NCBI GenBank assembly: GCA_937893015.1
Contig: CALBJX010000020.1
Location: 1-44,025 of the forward strand
Length of the DNA stretch: 44,025 nt
Source of the DNA: an uncultured Verrucomicrobiales bacterium
GTDB taxonomy: Bacteria; Verrucomicrobiota; Verrucomicrobiia; Verrucomicrobiales; Akkermansiaceae
Direction of reading: 5' to 3'
Below the pieces are notes generated by a model. The model saw only the letters and a program-made list of their open reading frames with translations, was not told where the DNA came from and ran no database searches. The position numbers were made by a program, and so were the translations under genes. The first letter of the stretch is position 1. Each line of letters begins with the position of its first letter. Of this stretch, positions 1 to 8,436 are shown piece by piece.

Positions 1-54
1 CCTAAATTTGACTTCGTACATCGTACATCGTAAATCGTACATCCCTACAAATCC
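1..54. repeat. Heptamer-repeat arm at left window edge
   Basis: Tandem degenerate 7-nt units (CGTACAT, CGTAAAT) bounded by CCTAAATTTGACTT and CCCTACAAATCC. The same block occurs in inverted orientation at 43927-43973, with one heptamer fewer. It belongs to the interspersed element family seen complete at 8095-8276 and 41251-41414. The window starts exactly at the block edge, so this may be a contig break at a repeat. Confidence 0.85.
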
Positions 55-138
55 TTCTTTGTCGAACGGATAATCGGCCTTTGCGATGAAATTCACGTCT
101 TTCATTGAACATCAGGGGGCGTCCGTCGGTCTCACGTC

Positions 139-900
139 ATGTTTATGGATAAAGAGAATAACAACCCGCCGGATGCCGTTTCCGTCATGGTGATGGCGTG
201 CAGGTCGCTGGGGCTTCTGCTCGTGCTGCCGATGATGGCGGTGATGCTGTTCGTGATGCTGATATACGGCAGCATGTTGGTGGATTACGGGATGAGCGAA
301 CGCGTGTACCCTGCCGCAGCGGAACACGTTGACCCGACGTTGGATGGGTGTCTCGTGCGGGTGTCCGGTCCGCTGGTCGCTGCGGAGAAGAGTCTGATTC
401 TCCGGGAGAACGAGGAGTATCCCGATGCCGTGGCGGTGCAGGATTTTGTCGGCTCTGCCGTTTGCCACGCCGAACAGCTTTCCGTCGGCAACCGAAAGGT
501 GCAGGGCTTGTATGCCAAAGAGCGATACCCCTTCGGTTATTGGCTGCACGGGCCTGCCGAGGGCTTGGAGCGCATCCGAGAACCTTCGGGACACGTCGAT
601 GTGTTGAAATCAGGAGTACCTGTTACGCTGATTGCCCGCCAGCGTGGTGAGGTGTTGGATATGGCGGACCCCGATGCCTGCGCTACCTTGGGGGCGGCCT
701 CGCACCGCTACGCCGCGCATGTTCGTAACCGTAACGCCGATTTTTCCTTGGAAAGCGTCGAGTCTGCGGCCCTCATCGCCTTGTGTGTCTATGTTCTGCT
801 GTGGGTGCTGCTGGGCTTCCTGCTGCGTCGCCGCCGTGCGGGGTGGCTGCTTGGTTTGGGCGGCCTCCTGCTCATGTTGCTCGCCTCCTGTGTGCTCTGA
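139..900 (+). CDS. Hypothetical membrane protein, weakly TMEM43-like
   Basis: 253 residues. A hydrophobic segment spans about residues 25-48. A soluble, presumably periplasmic, middle region follows. Two hydrophobic segments lie at about 208-230 and 235-252, separated by an RRRR cluster. After the first membrane segment the stretch DGCLVRVSGPL loosely resembles the start of TMEM43-like proteins, and I see no catalytic motif. The ATG at 139 was chosen because it gives a charged N-terminus before the first membrane segment; no good ribosome-binding site is visible. A Rho-independent terminator follows at 918-952, so the gene is probably monocistronic. The function is unknown and the family link is only a suggestion. 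Confidence 0.75.
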   Translation: MFMDKENNNPPDAVSVMVMACRSLGLLLVLPMMAVMLFVMLIYGSMLVDYGMSERVYPAAAEHVDPTLDGCLVRVSGPLVAAEKSLILRENEEYPDAVAVQDFVGSAVCHAEQLSVGNRKVQGLYAKERYPFGYWLHGPAEGLERIREPSGHVDVLKSGVPVTLIARQRGEVLDMADPDACATLGAASHRYAAHVRNRNADFSLESVESAALIALCVYVLLWVLLGFLLRRRRAGWLLGLGGLLLMLLASCVL

Positions 901-917
901 GCACGATGAAAAATGCG

Positions 918-952
918 AATCCCCTCCATGCCGTGCATGAAGGGGATTTTTT
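918..952 (+). terminator. Rho-independent terminator
   Basis: Near-perfect stem, AATCCCCTCCATGC pairing with GCATGAAGGGGATT around a CGT loop, with one mismatch. It is followed by a T6 run. It ends the membrane-protein transcript, and the facing tRNA gene stops just beyond it. Confidence 0.85.
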
Positions 953-959
953 GACGAGA

Positions 960-1030
960 GCCGGATGTCAGATTCGAACTGACGACCATCCGATTACAAA
1001 TCGGGAGCTCTACCACTGAGCTAATCCGGC
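960..1030 (-). tRNA. tRNA-Thr (UGU anticodon)
   Basis: The minus strand folds into a full cloverleaf. The acceptor stem is GCCGGAT/ATCCGGC, the D arm GCTC/GAGC, the anticodon loop TTTGTAA (anticodon TGT) and the T arm GTCAG-TTCGAAT-CTGAC. The first anticodon-stem pair (27-43) looks like a C-A mismatch. The 3' CCA is not encoded, because the stem is followed by TCTC. A consensus promoter lies 12 nt upstream. Confidence 0.95.
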
Positions 1031-1041
1031 GAGGTGCGCGT

Positions 1042-1070
1042 ATTCTACACGAGCGGCAGCCTACACGCAA
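1042..1070 (-). promoter_or_regulatory. Promoter of tRNA-Thr
   Basis: On the minus strand, TTGCGT (-35), a 17-nt spacer and TAGAAT (-10), placing transcription start a few bases before the tRNA. The same TTGCGT -35 recurs at two other promoters in the window. Confidence 0.75.
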
Positions 1071-1080
1071 GTCTTTTTTG

Positions 1081-2079
1081 TCAGAAGTTCCACCCGAGGT
1101 CGACGCCGAGGGTGAACTGGAAGTGGTCGACGGCACCGACGCCGTAGGCGCGCTCAATCTTGCTCGCATTGCTGCCGGACCAAGAGGCGGAGCACCAGGG
1201 GCGCAGGTAGGGGTGGGCATCGTGGCCCAGCGTGCCGTTGTGCGTGAAAATCGGCAGGGCGAGCTTGATGCGGTAGGCATCCACACCCTCCGCACCGCCG
1301 CCCCAGTAGCCGAGAGAGGGGGCGATGCCGGCGGAAATCTCCACATCGGCGCCGAAATTGCCGAGGCTCAACGCGTTGGCGAAGCGGTAGCCCGCCTCCA
1401 CATCGAAGAAGCTGCCGGTGAGACCTTGGAAGCCGATGCCCCAAAGCGCGTGGCCGAAGAGACCATGTTGACGATCATCGAAGCGCAGGGCAAGGTTGGC
1501 GTCCTGCGCCAAGCGGTGGGGGCAGGCGCCCTTGGCGTGGGCAAACACGCCCTCCAGGCCGCCGTGGTGCAGGCTGTAGCCCGCCTCTGCCATGAGGTTG
1601 GGGAAGATTTCCTTGCCCACGGCGTAGTCGAAGCGCACGACGGGGGTATCGCCCAAGATGTCATCCGCGCCCCAGACCTGTCCCAGCTCGCCGCCGAGGC
1701 GCTGCTGGATGCCAAGCCCGAAGAGGTTGCGGTGGGGCAGGGTGTAGCTGCCGCTCATGGAGGAGTAGCCGTGGTGCGTGAACTCATCCGTCAGCCCCAT
1801 GCCGCGCACCTGATAGTTGGTGCTGTAGGCGTTGAGGTTCAGGTAGCCCTTGCGGTCGGAGGAGGGTGTGGAGATGGGCGCCATCGGCATCTCGGGCGCG
1901 GCGGGAGCGTAGGTTTCGGTTGCGGGGGCTTCGCTCAGCCCGCCCTCGTACGCGGGTGTCAGGGCGGGTTCGTAGCGCACGTCCCTGTATTGCACGGGAC
2001 CGGCGGGAATGACGGGGGGCAGCTCCGTCGCCAAGCAGGGCAGAGCGGCAACAAGCGGAAGAAGGGTGCAGTGGCGCAT
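1081..2079 (-). CDS. Probable outer-membrane beta-barrel protein
   Basis: 332 residues from the ATG at 2079. That start gives a signal peptide (MRHCTLLPLVAALPCLA). The longer upstream reading frame has no such feature. A Pro/Ala-rich linker (about residues 20-70) precedes a region of alternating aromatic and small residues with many Gly and Tyr. The protein ends GVDLGWNF, and a terminal Phe is typical of BAM-inserted barrels. No specific porin or transporter family is recognised. The gene ends 50 nt before the tRNA-Thr gene on the same strand with no clear terminator, so some read-through into the tRNA is possible. Confidence 0.8.
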   Translation of the reverse strand: MRHCTLLPLVAALPCLATELPPVIPAGPVQYRDVRYEPALTPAYEGGLSEAPATETYAPAAPEMPMAPISTPSSDRKGYLNLNAYSTNYQVRGMGLTDEFTHHGYSSMSGSYTLPHRNLFGLGIQQRLGGELGQVWGADDILGDTPVVRFDYAVGKEIFPNLMAEAGYSLHHGGLEGVFAHAKGACPHRLAQDANLALRFDDRQHGLFGHALWGIGFQGLTGSFFDVEAGYRFANALSLGNFGADVEISAGIAPSLGYWGGGAEGVDAYRIKLALPIFTHNGTLGHDAHPYLRPWCSASWSGSNASKIERAYGVGAVDHFQFTLGVDLGWNF

Positions 2080-2140
2080 GGCTGGATTATACCCTATGCG
2101 CCGCCTCCGCGGCAAGCGGAAAGTGCGCGGTATGTCTCGC

Positions 2141-2719
2141 TTAGCGTACGACGGATTGTTCCTGCCACAGCCGTGCGAGGCGCAGCACGGCTTCATCTGT
2201 TTCGGCGGCGCGGGCTGTGAAATCCGCGGCTGTCCACCATGCGAGGTCGTCGGATTCCTCGGAGATGACGCACTCTTCATGCGGGGCTTGCAGCAGGAAG
2301 CGGATGTCGTAGTGCAGGTGCTCGCCCTCGCCCTTGCGCGGGTTGGTGGGGATGGTGTGGATGTCCACGTCCATGATGTCCTTGCTCAGCGGTCGGATGC
2401 CGGAGATGCCGCTTTCCTCCTCCGCTTCGCGCAAGGCGGTGCGGAGCACATCCGGGTCGCCGTCGGCATGCCCGCCCGTTTGCATCCAGCGTTTGAGATT
2501 GTGGTGCAGGGTGAGCAGCGCTTTGTCTCCTGCGGGGTTCAGCAACCATGCCGAACCCGTGATGTGGCCTGCGGCGTGCGTGCGCCGGAAGCAGTCCGGG
2601 GTTTCCGCTACGAAACGCAGGATGCGCTCGGCTGTCTCTGCGCGGCCCGGGCAGCGCAGCATGTATTCCTGCAGAGCGGCGCAAAGCGGACGTCGTTCAT
2701 CGGTCGGCAAGGGAATCAT
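2141..2719 (-). CDS. NUDIX hydrolase
   Basis: 192 residues. The NUDIX box runs from GGHADGD through LREAEEESGI, with the metal-binding REAEEESG core intact; the first acidic position is Asp rather than Glu. Family members cleave nucleoside diphosphates linked to another group, but the substrate cannot be read from sequence. The N-terminal 60 residues are helical and resemble Nudix proteins with a small leader domain. The ATG at 2719 is preferred over an in-frame TTG at 2767. It is head-to-head with the lipoprotein pair at 2876. Confidence 0.9.
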   Translation of the reverse strand: MIPLPTDERRPLCAALQEYMLRCPGRAETAERILRFVAETPDCFRRTHAAGHITGSAWLLNPAGDKALLTLHHNLKRWMQTGGHADGDPDVLRTALREAEEESGISGIRPLSKDIMDVDIHTIPTNPRKGEGEHLHYDIRFLLQAPHEECVISEESDDLAWWTAADFTARAAETDEAVLRLARLWQEQSVVR

Positions 2720-2794
2720 GCGGTGATTGTAGCGCTTTTCGGGGGTTTTTGCAAATCTGATATGCAAAAGGCTTTATTTTATAAAACTTTACTG

Positions 2795-2823
2795 TTGGCA
2801 AACGGAAAATGATGTGCTATTCT
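2795..2823 (+). promoter_or_regulatory. Promoter of the lipoprotein pair
   Basis: TTGGCA, 17-nt spacer, TATTCT, about 50 nt upstream of the ATG at 2876. Confidence 0.6.
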
Positions 2824-2875
2824 GAGTGCGTACGGGAGTGTCGGTTTCCCGTGCGGAAACATTCCAGATGCTACG

Positions 2876-3046
2876 ATGAAGAAGTCTCTCCTCCGTCTTT
2901 CCGTGAAACGCGCCGGGCTGCTCGTCGGGTTGCTCTCCTGCAGCTGCCTCCTCAGCTCGTGCAGCTCATGCGCTTCGATGATGCAGTATCTGCTGAGTGT
3001 TCCTTTCAATATCATCAATTACGTTCTGACGTCTGCTCTGCCATGA
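2876..3046 (+). CDS. Small lipoprotein, 56 residues
   Basis: Short gene starting MKKSLLRLSVKRAGLLVG. The basic N-terminus is followed by a hydrophobic stretch and the lipobox LLSSC, with further cysteines nearby (CSCLLSSCSSC). The mature part is only about 27 residues, hydrophobic and ending in LTSALP. Its stop codon overlaps the start of the next gene (ATGA at 3043-3046), a layout typical of translational coupling. Both genes share the promoter at 2795-2823. No family is recognised. A short lipid-anchored cell-envelope peptide is the simplest reading. Confidence 0.75.
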   Translation: MKKSLLRLSVKRAGLLVGLLSCSCLLSSCSSCASMMQYLLSVPFNIINYVLTSALP

Positions 3047-3507
3047 ACAAGGTTTATCCGTTTATTGCCGCCGTTTCGGCCCTGTTGTTTGTGTCCTGTC
3101 AAGGTTCGGATCCCCGTGCCGCAGCCATGAACTACAGCGATGCCGTGACGCGTCTGGATCAGGTGGACCCCGCTTATCGTGCTTATTTCCGCGATCAGCA
3201 GGGGAGCAACTACGGCGTGGAGGAACAGCGCAAGGCTATTGCCGCCGCTGTGCAGACTGCCCGCACTCCCGTGCCGTCCTATGTGAACGTTCCCGCTGAG
3301 CGTCCTCTTGCAAACCGCCGCAGCACGACGGCTGCCCGCCAGCGTGTCGCCGTCCGCGGCAAGACCCCCGTGGCCAAGCGAGGTCTCGCCGTCGCCAACA
3401 AGGGGAAGGGCAAGGCTGCCGCGACCAAGAAGAATATAGCCAAGAGTAAGCCCGCTCCCAAGAAGAAGGGCAAGGCTCTTGCCTCCAACACCAAGAAGCG
3501 CCGCTGA
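3043..3507 (+). CDS. Lipoprotein with a histone-like basic tail
   Basis: 154 residues from the ATG at 3043, overlapping the upstream stop by 4 nt. The signal peptide ends in the lipobox LLFVSC, then QGSDP. Residues 25-85 are mixed and tyrosine-containing. The last 65 residues are very rich in Lys, Ala and Arg (KGKGKAAATKK, KPAPKKKGKA) and resemble H1-type tails. On an exported lipoprotein such a tail is more likely to bind acidic polymers (lipid A phosphates, polysaccharide, DNA outside the cell) than the chromosome; this is inference. A reading frame upstream of 3043 is open but has no signal peptide, and was rejected as the start. Confidence 0.8.
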   Translation: MNKVYPFIAAVSALLFVSCQGSDPRAAAMNYSDAVTRLDQVDPAYRAYFRDQQGSNYGVEEQRKAIAAAVQTARTPVPSYVNVPAERPLANRRSTTAARQRVAVRGKTPVAKRGLAVANKGKGKAAATKKNIAKSKPAPKKKGKALASNTKKRR

Positions 3508-3548
3508 ACGGCATCCCGAAGAAAAGCTGCGCCTGACACCTTCCGTGC

Positions 3549-3576
3549 TTGAATACACGGAGGGCGGGTGTATAAT
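3549..3576 (+). promoter_or_regulatory. Promoter of hisC
   Basis: TTGAAT, 16-nt spacer, perfect TATAAT. The -10 ends 14 nt before the ATG at 3591, giving a leader of about 8 nt. Confidence 0.75.
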
Positions 3577-3590
3577 GCCCCCCAACGGAT

Positions 3591-4688
3591 ATGAGCATTC
3601 TTCCTTTTGCTAATCAGTATGTCGGCGAGCTGGTCGCGTATCAGCCCGGTAAGCCTATCGAGGAAACCGCACGCGAAATCGGCATGGCTCCCGAGCATAT
3701 TGTCAAGCTCGCGTCCAACGAAAACCCTGTAGGGCCCTCTCCCAAGGCGGTCAAGGCGATGCAGGAGGCTGCTGCCCATGTCAACATCTATCCTGACGGC
3801 GCCTCTTTCTGCATTCGCACCAAGCTGGCGGAGCAGTTCGGCGTCTCTTTCGCTCACACAGCGGTGGGCAGCGGTAGCAGCGAGCTCATTGAATTGCTGG
3901 CGCACGCCTTTGTCAAGCCCGGTGTCGAGGTGGTTGCGGCAGAGTACAGCTTCACACTCTACGCTATCGTTACCAAGCTGCTCAACGGCCGCTATATCTC
4001 CGTGCCTAACAGGGATAAGTGGACCACGGATTTGGAGGCCATCGCCGCCGCCATCACGCCGGAGACGCGCCTTGTTTTCATTACCAACCCCACCAATCCC
4101 GTGGGGTCCATGGTGGGACAGGCAGAGATTGACGCCTTCATGGAAAAGGTGCCGGAGCATGTCGTGGTCGTTTTCGATGAGGCCTACCTCGATTTTGCGG
4201 AAGAAAAGGTAGATACGGTGAAATTCGTACAGGCGGGGCGCAATGTCTGTGTGCTGCGCACCTTCTCCAAGGCATACGGCCTGGCGGGCGCACGCATCGG
4301 TGCCGCCCTCACTACGCCGGAGATTGCCGATCTGCTTAACAAGGCTCGCTCTCCCTTCAACGTGAACTCCATTATTCAGGCGGGGGTGCTGGCCGCCATG
4401 GAGGACACGGAGCATCTCGCCTACTGTGTCGATGTCATCAAACGCGGTCGCAAGCAGTATGAAAAGGCCTTTGAGGCGTGGGGGGTCGATTATGTGCCCA
4501 GCCATACGAACTTCATTCTCGCCAAAGTGGGCTGCGGCAGCGATGTGTTCCGCGCCTGTTTGCAGCAGGGCGTTATTCTGCGTCCTATGGATGGCTACGG
4601 GCTCAAGGAATACATCCGCATCTCCATCGGAACAGAGGCGGAGAATAGGCGTTGTCTGGAAGTTCTGGCTTCCGTTCTCGGTCAATAA
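3591..4688 (+). CDS. hisC: Histidinol-phosphate aminotransferase
   Basis: 365 residues, the usual length. It is a fold-type I PLP aminotransferase that makes histidinol phosphate from imidazole-acetol phosphate in histidine synthesis. Visible motifs: KLASNENPVGPSP near the N-terminus, VGSGSSELIELL for cofactor phosphate contacts, FITNPTNPVGS, FDEAYLDF, and the Schiff-base lysine in TFSKAYGLAGARIG (K227). The C-terminal arginine region is RPMDGYGLKEYIRISIGT. HisC homologues can also act on aromatic amino acids or threonine phosphate, and no other his gene is nearby. It has its own promoter and an inverted repeat just downstream. Confidence 0.93.
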   Translation: MSILPFANQYVGELVAYQPGKPIEETAREIGMAPEHIVKLASNENPVGPSPKAVKAMQEAAAHVNIYPDGASFCIRTKLAEQFGVSFAHTAVGSGSSELIELLAHAFVKPGVEVVAAEYSFTLYAIVTKLLNGRYISVPNRDKWTTDLEAIAAAITPETRLVFITNPTNPVGSMVGQAEIDAFMEKVPEHVVVVFDEAYLDFAEEKVDTVKFVQAGRNVCVLRTFSKAYGLAGARIGAALTTPEIADLLNKARSPFNVNSIIQAGVLAAMEDTEHLAYCVDVIKRGRKQYEKAFEAWGVDYVPSHTNFILAKVGCGSDVFRACLQQGVILRPMDGYGLKEYIRISIGTEAENRRCLEVLASVLGQ

Positions 4689-4710
4689 TTCTTCCCGGGA
4701 GACGACGAGC

Positions 4711-4734
4711 GCTGCAGCGGTGTGCCGCTGCAGC
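4711..4734 (+). terminator. Possible hisC terminator
   Basis: Perfect 10-bp stem GCTGCAGCGG/CCGCTGCAGC with a TGTG loop, followed by the pyrimidine-rich CTCTCTTGCT rather than a clean T run. Confidence 0.5.
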
Positions 4735-4859
4735 CTCTCTTGCTGACGCATTTCTTGCTTGACAATATTGCGAAAAGTTTGGCACTAATAGAAACAGCGA
4801 AGCGCTCCGCGCCGCTCGGCGCGTTGTCGCGCCCGGAACCTTTCACTGATTTTCGTCGT

Positions 4860-7730
4860 ATGTCCCAGACTCTTATTATTGCAGAGAAGCCCAGCGTCGC
4901 CGCTGACCTTGCCCGTGTGCTCGGCAAGAAACTCGGCAAGTTCACGAAGGATGATGCCTCCTCCTGTTACCGCAACGATGTTGCCGTTATCACCTCTGCC
5001 GTCGGTCACTTGGTGGAGCAGAAGAAACCGCAGACCGAGGACGGCAAGAGCCTGCCGTGGAAGATGGACTACCTGCCCGTGATGCCCGCCAGCATGGAGC
5101 TGGAGCCCATCGCCAAGTCCGCCGATCGTCTGCGCAAGGTGCTCAGACTGGCCCGCGACAAGAAGGTGACGCACCTCGTCAATGCCTGCGATGCCGGGCG
5201 CGAGGGTGAGCTGATTTTCCGCAATATCGTGCGCTACGGCAAGGTGAAGAAGCCCATCTCGCGCCTTTGGATGCAGAGTATGACGGACGACTCCATCATG
5301 GAGGCGTGGAACTCCCTTAAGACGGATGAGGAGATGCAGCACCTTGCGGATGCCGCCGTCTGCCGCTCGGAATCCGACTGGCTGGTGGGGCTCAACAGCA
5401 CGCGTGCTCTTACTGTATTGCAATCGGGCGCGGGCGGTTTCAACGTGACCCCCGCAGGTCGTGTGCAGACCCCCACGCTGGCCATCCTCGCCGCGCGCCA
5501 GAAGGAGATTCTGGCCTTCACGCCCGAGCCCTACAGCGAGGTGCGCGCCACCTTCGCCGCCAAGGAGGGCAGCTACGAGGGCCGCTGGTTTGACCCTGCG
5601 TGGAAAAAGGATGAAAAGCAGCCTCAGCGCACCCGCGAGCGCATCTGGGATGCCGACCTTGCCGCCGCCATTGCGAAGCGTTGCGAGGGCCGCCCCGCCA
5701 CGGTGAAGGAGACGAAAAAGCCCGTCTCCATGCCCGCGCCGCTGCTCTTCGACCTCACGTCTCTCCAGAAAGAGGCGAGCAACCGCTACGGCTTCTCCGC
5801 CCGCCGCACCCTGCAAATCGCCCAGGAGTGTTACGAAAAGCACAAGGTGCTGACCTACCCGCGCACGGACTCCAAGTTCCTGCCGAATGACTACCTCAAG
5901 GTGGCCACGCGCACGGTGGGCGAGCTGGGGCGTGCACTGCCCGAGTTTGCCCCCTTCGCCGCGGATATTCTGGATAACCGCCGCATTCGCCCCAACAAGC
6001 GCGTGTTTGACAGCTCCAAGGTGAGCGACCACTTCGCCATCATCCCCACGGGCAAGGTCGTGCCCCTCACGGGCGACACCGCTAAGATTTACACCCTCGT
6101 GGTGCAGCGTTTCCTCGGCATCTTCCTCCCCAACGCGGAGTTCGAGGACACGGAACGCACCACCATCGTGGAGAGCCCGAAGGCACAGGACCATTTCTCC
6201 ACCCACGGCCGAGTGCAGCTCAGCGCGGGCTGGCGAGCCGTCTATGGCGGCGACCGCAAGAAGAAAGACGAGCTCTGCGCCGTCGCCGCAGGTGAAAAGG
6301 TGACGGCCAAGGAAGTGAACGCCGTGGCAGAGCAGACCAAAGCACCCGCCGCCTACACGGAAGCAACGCTGCTCACCGCCATGGAGACGGCGGGCAAGCT
6401 GGTGGATGATGATGATTTGGCCGATGCCATGAAGGAGCGCGGTCTCGGCACCCCCGCCACCCGCGCCGCCATCATCGAAGGTCTCATCACGCAGGAATAC
6501 ATCGCCCGCGAGGGCAAGGAGCTCATGGCGACCCGCCGCGGCATGGACCTCGTGGATCTGCTCGGCAAAATCGGCCTGAGCACCCTCTCCAGCCCCGAGC
6601 TCACGGGCGAGTGGGAATACCGCCTCAAGCAGATGGAGAACGGCAAGCTCAAGCGCGACCGCTTCATGAAGGACATCCGTTCCTACACCACGGAGATTGT
6701 GGACGCCGTCCGCAACTACATGTCCGTCGGCAGCAGCAGCCCCGATCTCCCCATCGCGTGCCCCTCCTGCCAAGCCATGGGCTTGGAGAGCCGACTCGAT
6801 GCCGTGGCCTGCCGTCAGTGCAAGTTCCGCATCCGCCGCATGCATGCGGGGCTCAATCTCACGGACGAGCAGCTCATCGAGCTCATCGGCAAGGGCAGCC
6901 TGCCTGTGATGGACGGCTTCCGCTCCAAGTTCGGCAAACCGTTCAAGGCGGGCCTCAAGATGGTGGCCCCCGCCACGGCCCGCTCCTCGTGGAAGGCGGA
7001 GTTCTACTTCGAGGACGACAAGAAGGAGAGCACCGAGAGTGCCATGCAGCCTGCGGGGCTCATCTCCGTGAAGGGTTGCGGCGAGCTGCCCCTCTTCGTC
7101 AGCGACAAGCAGTGGAGCATCCCCGACATGGAGTTCGCCTCCGGCCGCAAGGGCTTTTCGGCTTCCCGCATGATTCTGGGGCGCGAGCTCACCCGCGAGA
7201 TGCTGGCGCAGGTGCTCTCTGCCGGCAAGAGCGAGCTCATCACGGGCTTCGTCTCCCAGCGCACGCACCGCGCCTTCGATGCCTTCCTTGTGCTCGATGA
7301 AAAGAAGGGCAATGTCGGTTTCGAGTTCCCCCCGCGCGAGGAGAAGGCGAAATCCGCCCGCGGCAAGGCAGCCGCCGACAAGAAGTTCACGCGCGCCGAT
7401 GCCTCGCAGGAGGACCTCACTGCCGCCAAGCGTCACGGCGTCATCAAGGTGAAGGGCAAGGGCGAGCACGAGCTGCTGGAGACCGAGAACGCCTGGCATG
7501 TGGACGGCGTGGTCTACGGCAAGAACCGCAAGCCGCTCACCATCCCCCACGTCATGTGCGACATCCGTCTCACCGCCGAGGTCGTGGTCAAGCTGCTTAC
7601 CAAGGGCAAGACCGAGCTCATCAAAGACTTCGTGAGCCACAAGTCCGGTAAGAAGTTTGATGCCTATCTCGTGTTCACCCCCGGCAGCGGCAGGATTTCG
7701 TATGAATTTCCGCCGAGAAGCGAAGGGTGA
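4860..7730 (+). CDS. topB: DNA topoisomerase III with C-terminal repeats
   Basis: 956 residues from the ATG at 4860. The open frame extends 46 codons upstream, but conserved sequence starts at MSQTLIIAEKPSVA. It is a type IA topoisomerase that relaxes or decatenates DNA through a 5'-phosphotyrosine. The toprim domain has E9 (EKPSVA) and DAGREGELIFR. The catalytic tyrosine is Y333 in LTYPRTDSKFLP. The central fold ends at about residue 630, followed by a four-cysteine zinc finger (CPSC...CRQC). Three topoisomerase C-terminal repeats follow; the last two have the pattern LT...FVS...FDAxLV...EFPPR. It is longer than E. coli TopB because of these tails. TTGACA at 4759 may be its -35, but no good -10 is seen at normal spacing. 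Confidence 0.93.
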   Translation: MSQTLIIAEKPSVAADLARVLGKKLGKFTKDDASSCYRNDVAVITSAVGHLVEQKKPQTEDGKSLPWKMDYLPVMPASMELEPIAKSADRLRKVLRLARDKKVTHLVNACDAGREGELIFRNIVRYGKVKKPISRLWMQSMTDDSIMEAWNSLKTDEEMQHLADAAVCRSESDWLVGLNSTRALTVLQSGAGGFNVTPAGRVQTPTLAILAARQKEILAFTPEPYSEVRATFAAKEGSYEGRWFDPAWKKDEKQPQRTRERIWDADLAAAIAKRCEGRPATVKETKKPVSMPAPLLFDLTSLQKEASNRYGFSARRTLQIAQECYEKHKVLTYPRTDSKFLPNDYLKVATRTVGELGRALPEFAPFAADILDNRRIRPNKRVFDSSKVSDHFAIIPTGKVVPLTGDTAKIYTLVVQRFLGIFLPNAEFEDTERTTIVESPKAQDHFSTHGRVQLSAGWRAVYGGDRKKKDELCAVAAGEKVTAKEVNAVAEQTKAPAAYTEATLLTAMETAGKLVDDDDLADAMKERGLGTPATRAAIIEGLITQEYIAREGKELMATRRGMDLVDLLGKIGLSTLSSPELTGEWEYRLKQMENGKLKRDRFMKDIRSYTTEIVDAVRNYMSVGSSSPDLPIACPSCQAMGLESRLDAVACRQCKFRIRRMHAGLNLTDEQLIELIGKGSLPVMDGFRSKFGKPFKAGLKMVAPATARSSWKAEFYFEDDKKESTESAMQPAGLISVKGCGELPLFVSDKQWSIPDMEFASGRKGFSASRMILGRELTREMLAQVLSAGKSELITGFVSQRTHRAFDAFLVLDEKKGNVGFEFPPREEKAKSARGKAAADKKFTRADASQEDLTAAKRHGVIKVKGKGEHELLETENAWHVDGVVYGKNRKPLTIPHVMCDIRLTAEVVVKLLTKGKTELIKDFVSHKSGKKFDAYLVFTPGSGRISYEFPPRSEG

Positions 7731-7783
7731 ATAGGGATGTACAAATCTGAAAATTCCTGTGCCTGACGGCGCAGGGAAAAACG

Positions 7784-8065
7784 ATGTCGTTGTTCCTCTC
7801 GATTGTGCTGTCGCTTGTGTTCGGCGCGGGAGTGCTCTTTGCCGCCGCCAACATCGGCTGTATGGTGCGGATAGCCTACCTTCACTACATCGCGCAGGAT
7901 AACAAAGCTTATAGCTGTTTGCCGCCTTTGGGCAGCGGGCTCATGTGCGCGGCCCTGTATTTCTTCCATTCCCCCCATTTCCTGCTGCCCCTGTTGTTTG
8001 ATTATCCCTTTCCGCTGCTCCTCATCATCCCTGCGGTAAAGACCTACAGGTTGTTTAAGGGATGA
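7784..8065 (+). CDS. Small hypothetical membrane protein
   Basis: 93 residues with a hydrophobic N-terminal segment (about 3-25) and further hydrophobic stretches near 50-62 and 66-84, so two or three membrane spans. The only preceding purine stretch is GCAGGGAAAAACG. No family or catalytic motif is recognised. The gene ends just before a composite repeat element that carries a strong terminator in its sense direction. Confidence 0.6.
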   Translation: MSLFLSIVLSLVFGAGVLFAAANIGCMVRIAYLHYIAQDNKAYSCLPPLGSGLMCAALYFFHSPHFLLPLLFDYPFPLLLIIPAVKTYRLFKG

Positions 8066-8094
8066 TGTTATCGTGGGGGGATTGGAGAAATGAG

Positions 8095-8276
8095 GATTTG
8101 TGATAAGAAATATGTGATTTTGGATTTGTGATTGAGAGAATTCGCGCGCCTATCGGCGCGATATAAAGAAACCTGTCTGACGCTTGCGTCAGACAGGTTT
8201 TTTCTATCCTTGCGGCGAAAGCCGCACTCTATTTCCCAATCAAAAATTTCAAATCACATATTTCTTATCACAAATC
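8095..8276. repeat. Complete composite inverted-repeat element
   Basis: The two ends are perfect 26-bp inverted repeats (8095-8120 and 8251-8276; outer sequence GATTTGTGATAAG). Weaker symmetry continues inward for about 20 nt. The interior holds a GC-rich palindromic stretch (8144-8160), a 15-bp terminator hairpin (8169-8203) and TGCGGC-GAAA-GCCGCA (8211-8226). The architecture matches 41251-41414. The rest of the 8066-8436 gap shows no credible gene. Confidence 0.85.
8169..8203 (+). terminator. Terminator inside the composite element
   Basis: Perfect 15-bp stem AAACCTGTCTGACGC/GCGTCAGACAGGTTT with a TT loop, followed by further Ts. The TCTGACG core is shared with terminators at 15439-15469 and 41319-41351. 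Confidence 0.9.
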
Positions 8277-8436
8277 GACAAATCCCCATTTGTCATTCCT
8301 GCCACATTCGGCTGGGCGTCTTCTTCACCATGGGGAGCTTGCGTTTCGGGCGTTTCTCGGGCATTGTTGGGATGTCGGCAGGCAACGGGCCTTTTCTCAT
8401 GGTCTCTGCCGGCATGAACAACACCGAAAGAACAGA

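Noticed and set aside
4722..4859. N-terminal extension of topoisomerase III
   Set aside because: Family sequence begins at MSQTLIIAEKPSVA (4860), and the extension overlaps the hisC terminator hairpin.
8290..8310. Possible Pho box near TTGTCATTCCTGCCAC before the porin gene
   Set aside because: The half-sites are two bases too close for the known 11-bp periodicity, and the second half-site is imperfect.
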